From the NCBI GenBank assembly GCA_021809365.1, contig JAKBAC010000032.1, forward strand, positions 1 through 25,951: a stretch of 25,951 bases of DNA, read 5' to 3'. This DNA comes from Planctomycetota bacterium (GTDB lineage: Bacteria > Planctomycetota > Phycisphaerae > WQYP01). Position numbers and translations under genes: made by a program. Below are positions 23,479 through 25,951 of the stretch, piece by piece. Positions within the stretch are counted from its first letter, which is position 1; each line of letters starts with the position of its first letter. The notes under the pieces are model-generated. The model saw only the letters and a program-made list of their open reading frames with translations. It was not told the origin of the DNA and made no database searches.

Positions 23479-24696
23479 TCAACTCTCTCTGACCTCGCGC
23501 TCTGCGGCCACAGCCGGTGCAACCACACCCAGTACCATTCCCCGATCCGCACCAGTTGCCCCCGGAAGATTTCCCGGTCTACTCGCCAGCGTCAGCGCCG
23601 CCAAAACCGCAAAGGCCATGGCCTCCTTGGCCTTGCTGATAATACCCAGTTCCGCAATGTTGCGGACACGTCGACAGTTGATCGCTTCAAGATACTCCCG
23701 TATGCGCAAAACCAGAAAAAGATTTTCCGTTCCCCCTCCAGAAAGAACCGTTTCATCGGGCAAGCGCGGCAAAAGCAGCCGATAGCTTTCAGCAATGCTC
23801 CATGCGGTCAGTTCCGTCGCGGTGGCCAGCAGATCGTTGGGAACAACATGCCGATACTCCTTCACCAACGCCTGCGCCAGCGGCATGCCGAATATCTCCC
23901 GCCCCGCCGATTTCGGCGGGCGCAAACGGAAATATGGACATCGTTGTAGCTTTCGCATCATAGGAGCATGTATCCGCCCCGTCGCCCCCAGTAGTCCGCC
24001 ATGGTCATAGGTCAGTTTGCCACCGGACACGATTGTGGTTAGTGCGTCCATGAGCATATTTCCCGGACCGGTATCAAAAGCGATCACCGCCTCATCCGCC
24101 CGTCGGGGCGGCAAATAGGTGACATTGCCGATGCCACCAATGTTCTGAATGCACCGCGTCAATCTTAAATCGGTGAACAGAAGTTGATCCACCAGCGAAA
24201 CCAAAGGTGCCCCCTGCCCTCCCACTGCCATGTCCGCAGGCCGAAAATTTCCCACGGTGGTAATGCCCGTTAACGCCGCAATAACCGATGGATCGCCGAT
24301 TTGCAGCGTGCTGCCCAACGTGCGATTACGCCCCGGCGGCAAATGGCAGATGGTCTGGCCATGACTTCCAATGGCTGTTACTTTCGCCGGGGCCACACCG
24401 GCCTTTTGGAGCAGATTGATGGTGACTTTCGCAAATTGCCGGGCGGCGAGCATGTTCAAATCGCAGAGTTCCGCCGTTGGTGCCGTGGCCGGTGCCATGA
24501 TAGCAAGCAATCGCTTACGCAAATTCACCGGCCATCGTTGGGCATGATGTGCAACAACGTGTACCGCCAACCCATTGCGGCCACTGCGCAGTTGCACCAG
24601 CGCGGCATCAATGCCATCGACACTGGTACCGCTCATCAAGCCAATATAAAGGCCATCGCGAATGGGTCTGCTTGCGCGCGCCGCCCGCTCTGCCAT
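23479..24696 (-). CDS. anmK: anhydro-N-acetylmuramic acid kinase
   Basis: AnmK hydrolyses and phosphorylates 1,6-anhydro-MurNAc to MurNAc-6-phosphate with ATP, a step in peptidoglycan recycling. The 405-residue protein has the N-terminal GLMSGTSVDGID phosphate-binding motif, GSHGQTICH, NFRPADMAVGGQGAPLV with the catalytic Asp, IQNIGGIGNVTYLP, and the C-terminal VLSGGGTENLFL. The ATG at 24696 has GGAG eight bases upstream. It is divergent from fmt across 155 nt. No murQ or other recycling gene is adjacent. Its presence suggests the organism makes or scavenges peptidoglycan. A Pro/Ala-rich tail ends the protein. Confidence 0.95.
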   Translation of the reverse strand: MAERAARASRPIRDGLYIGLMSGTSVDGIDAALVQLRSGRNGLAVHVVAHHAQRWPVNLRKRLLAIMAPATAPTAELCDLNMLAARQFAKVTINLLQKAGVAPAKVTAIGSHGQTICHLPPGRNRTLGSTLQIGDPSVIAALTGITTVGNFRPADMAVGGQGAPLVSLVDQLLFTDLRLTRCIQNIGGIGNVTYLPPRRADEAVIAFDTGPGNMLMDALTTIVSGGKLTYDHGGLLGATGRIHAPMMRKLQRCPYFRLRPPKSAGREIFGMPLAQALVKEYRHVVPNDLLATATELTAWSIAESYRLLLPRLPDETVLSGGGTENLFLVLRIREYLEAINCRRVRNIAELGIISKAKEAMAFAVLAALTLASRPGNLPGATGADRGMVLGVVAPAVAAEREVRES

Positions 24697-24817
24697 ATCT
24701 TAATCTCCAACGTCGCCAACCATTCTCGGCTGCGCCGACAATTTCAAGTACGTACACGATACGCGCTATGCGTTGGATGCGAAAGAGCCACCGTTGAGCG
24801 TATGGGCGTGTGGAGCA

Positions 24818-24845
24818 TTGACGGCATTTTGCGGCCGGTTATGTT
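24818..24845 (+). promoter_or_regulatory. promoter immediately before fmt, implying a leaderless mRNA
   Basis: TTGACG (24818-24823) and TATGTT (24840-24845) are 16 nt apart. The expected start site, about seven bases after the -10 box, falls on the A of the fmt ATG at 24852. The bases just before the ATG contain no ribosome binding site, which fits a leaderless transcript. Confidence 0.5.
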
Positions 24846-24851
24846 GTTGGC

Positions 24852-25790
24852 ATGAAAATCGTATTTATTGGCTCCGGCGCTTTTGGACTTCCTTCACTCA
24901 AAACTCTCATTGAATCCGGACACGATGTGGCACTGGTCGTCACGCAGGCTGACAAGCCCGCGGGAAGGGGCCGACACAATACTCCCACCCCCATCGCTGC
25001 GTACGCGACGGAAATTGGCCTTTCGTTATTGAAAACCGCGAATATTAATCAAGCGGAAATCCAGACCGCCATTCAAGCTCATACCCCGGAAATTTTTGTC
25101 GTCATCGCCTTTGGCCAGAAGATCGGCGATTCCGTGTTGCACATCGCCCCAGGCGGCGGCATCAATCTGCATGCCTCGCTGCTGCCCGCGTTTCGCGGAG
25201 CTGCTCCAATTCAATATGCGATCCTTTCCGGCGATCAGACCACCGGCGTATCGGTCATACGTGTGACCAGTATCATGGATGGTGGCGATATTCTCGCCCA
25301 GGCAAGCACGCCGATTGGTGAATCCGAAACCGCCGGTGAACTGCATGATCGTCTGGCGCTGCTCGGAGCGCCGGTATTGCGGGAGGTGATTCATCAGATC
25401 GCCGCGGGTACAGTCCGCGCTCGCATGCAGGATGTCAGCCATGTTTCCGTGGCACCCAAATTATCCCGGGAGATGGCATGGGTCGATTTTTCTCAATCCG
25501 CCCGTCAAGTGTCCTGTCGAATTCGCGGGTTGTCTCCATGGCCGGGCTGTATGGCCGATCTGCAAATGCCCGATGGAACCATCCGCACCAGACTTTCATT
25601 GCTTAAATGCCGGGAACTCGTTTCGCACACACAAAAAAATGCACCCGGCATGGTGCTGCCTGAATTACACATCGCCTGCGGCACCGGCAGCATTGAATTG
25701 TTGTCGGTTCAACCCGCGGGTAAGCGTCCAATGGATATGCGATCCCTCGCGAATGGTTACGGCATAAAGCCCGGCTGGATGTTGAAATAA
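24852..25790 (+). CDS. fmt: methionyl-tRNA formyltransferase
   Basis: Fmt formylates the initiator Met-tRNA with 10-formyl-tetrahydrofolate, which is needed for normal bacterial initiation. The 312-residue protein has an N-terminal formyltransferase domain starting MKIVFIGSGAFGLPSL, the loop DKPAGRGR and the catalytic site NLHASLLPAFRGAAPIQ (N105, H107). The family Asp lies in MDGGDIL (about D143). The C-terminal domain has APKLSREMAWVDF and the IRGLSPWPG motif. Length is normal. No ribosome binding site is present; a promoter-like element suggests a leaderless start at this ATG. def is not adjacent. Its stop codon lies three bases before the palindrome of the convergent tmRNA terminator. Confidence 0.96.
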   Translation: MKIVFIGSGAFGLPSLKTLIESGHDVALVVTQADKPAGRGRHNTPTPIAAYATEIGLSLLKTANINQAEIQTAIQAHTPEIFVVIAFGQKIGDSVLHIAPGGGINLHASLLPAFRGAAPIQYAILSGDQTTGVSVIRVTSIMDGGDILAQASTPIGESETAGELHDRLALLGAPVLREVIHQIAAGTVRARMQDVSHVSVAPKLSREMAWVDFSQSARQVSCRIRGLSPWPGCMADLQMPDGTIRTRLSLLKCRELVSHTQKNAPGMVLPELHIACGTGSIELLSVQPAGKRPMDMRSLANGYGIKPGWMLK

Positions 25791-25823
25791 AAACGCCGGG
25801 TGAATCAATTGATTCACCCGGCG
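25785..25823 (-). terminator. intrinsic terminator of tmRNA
   Basis: A perfect 30-bp palindrome (25794-25823, arms CGCCGGGTGAATCAA and its complement) is followed on the minus strand by TTTTTATTT. It starts eight bases after the tmRNA 3' end, and its T-run covers the fmt stop codon. On the plus strand no T-run follows, so it can only be a weak terminator for fmt, although the hairpin may still protect its mRNA end. Confidence 0.88.
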
Positions 25824-25831
25824 TTGAGAAC

Positions 25832-25951
25832 TGGAGGCGGAGGGAGTCGAACCCTCGTCCCGTGGCAGGTTGAAGATCACCTCTACGTGCATAGGCTGCA
25901 TGTTAATCTCAAATCGCCGGACGCCGACAGTCTGACTTCCGGAAATTCCAG
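25832..25951 (-). ncRNA. ssrA: transfer-messenger RNA (tmRNA), 3' part
   Basis: tmRNA rescues stalled ribosomes by acting as both tRNA-Ala and a short mRNA. Reading the minus strand, the 3' end shows the T arm: stem GAGGG/CCCTC with loop TTCGACT (25840-25856). It is followed by the acceptor strand CGCCTCC and the discriminator A at 25832. The 3' CCA is not encoded and must be added. The upstream segment with GCACGTAGAGGTG fits the end of the mRNA and pseudoknot region. The gene runs out of the window at 25951, so the 5' acceptor half and the tag reading frame are not visible. An intrinsic terminator follows directly. Confidence 0.9.

Noticed and set aside
24301..24855. Plus-strand open frame of 184 codons overlapping anmK
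   Set aside because: It is a shadow of anmK, with no family resemblance.

Overview
The window is a bacterial chromosome segment of about 26 kb, with medium-high GC and dense housekeeping genes. Gene content and family variants suggest the Planctomycetota, possibly Phycisphaerae-like. The pointers are a compact NuoG, a PfkB-type sugar kinase beside nuo, and a QueD-like protein without its catalytic residues. This placement is inferred from remembered family resemblance, not from a search. No rRNA, tRNA, phage, insertion sequence or CRISPR array is visible.

Layout. Positions 1-652 hold no convincing gene but contain a sigma-54-like promoter motif. Positions 653-5606 carry nuoD, nuoE, nuoF and nuoG, the peripheral arm of respiratory complex I, and a PfkB-family kinase follows closely. 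A 282-nt gap with a short repeat precedes trpF, two NfeD-family membrane genes (7746-9867) and an NAD-dependent sugar-nucleotide epimerase. A promoter at about 10966-10993 appears to start the next run: asd, truA, a GT4 glycosyltransferase, a large exported protein of unknown function whose 3' end seems frameshifted twice, and a divergent glycogen-synthase-like GT5 protein. All of these genes are on the + strand.

From 18351 to 24696 the genes are on the - strand. In transcription order they are anmK (peptidoglycan recycling), ppdK (pyruvate phosphate dikinase, with a strong promoter and terminator), a Phd/VapC-type toxin-antitoxin pair with its own operator-like promoter, proC and a QueD/PTPS-like gene. 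Divergent from anmK, fmt is on the + strand and may be leaderless. The window ends in the 3' part of tmRNA (ssrA) on the - strand, whose terminator abuts the fmt stop codon.

The genes cover energy metabolism (complex I, PPDK), amino-acid synthesis (Asd, TrpF, ProC), translation (TruA, Fmt, tmRNA) and cell-envelope or glycan work (epimerase, GT4, GT5-like, exported protein, NfeD, AnmK). The least explained parts are the GT4/exported protein/GT5-like cluster, the QueD-like protein lacking catalytic residues, and a repeat found upstream of both trpF and ppdK.
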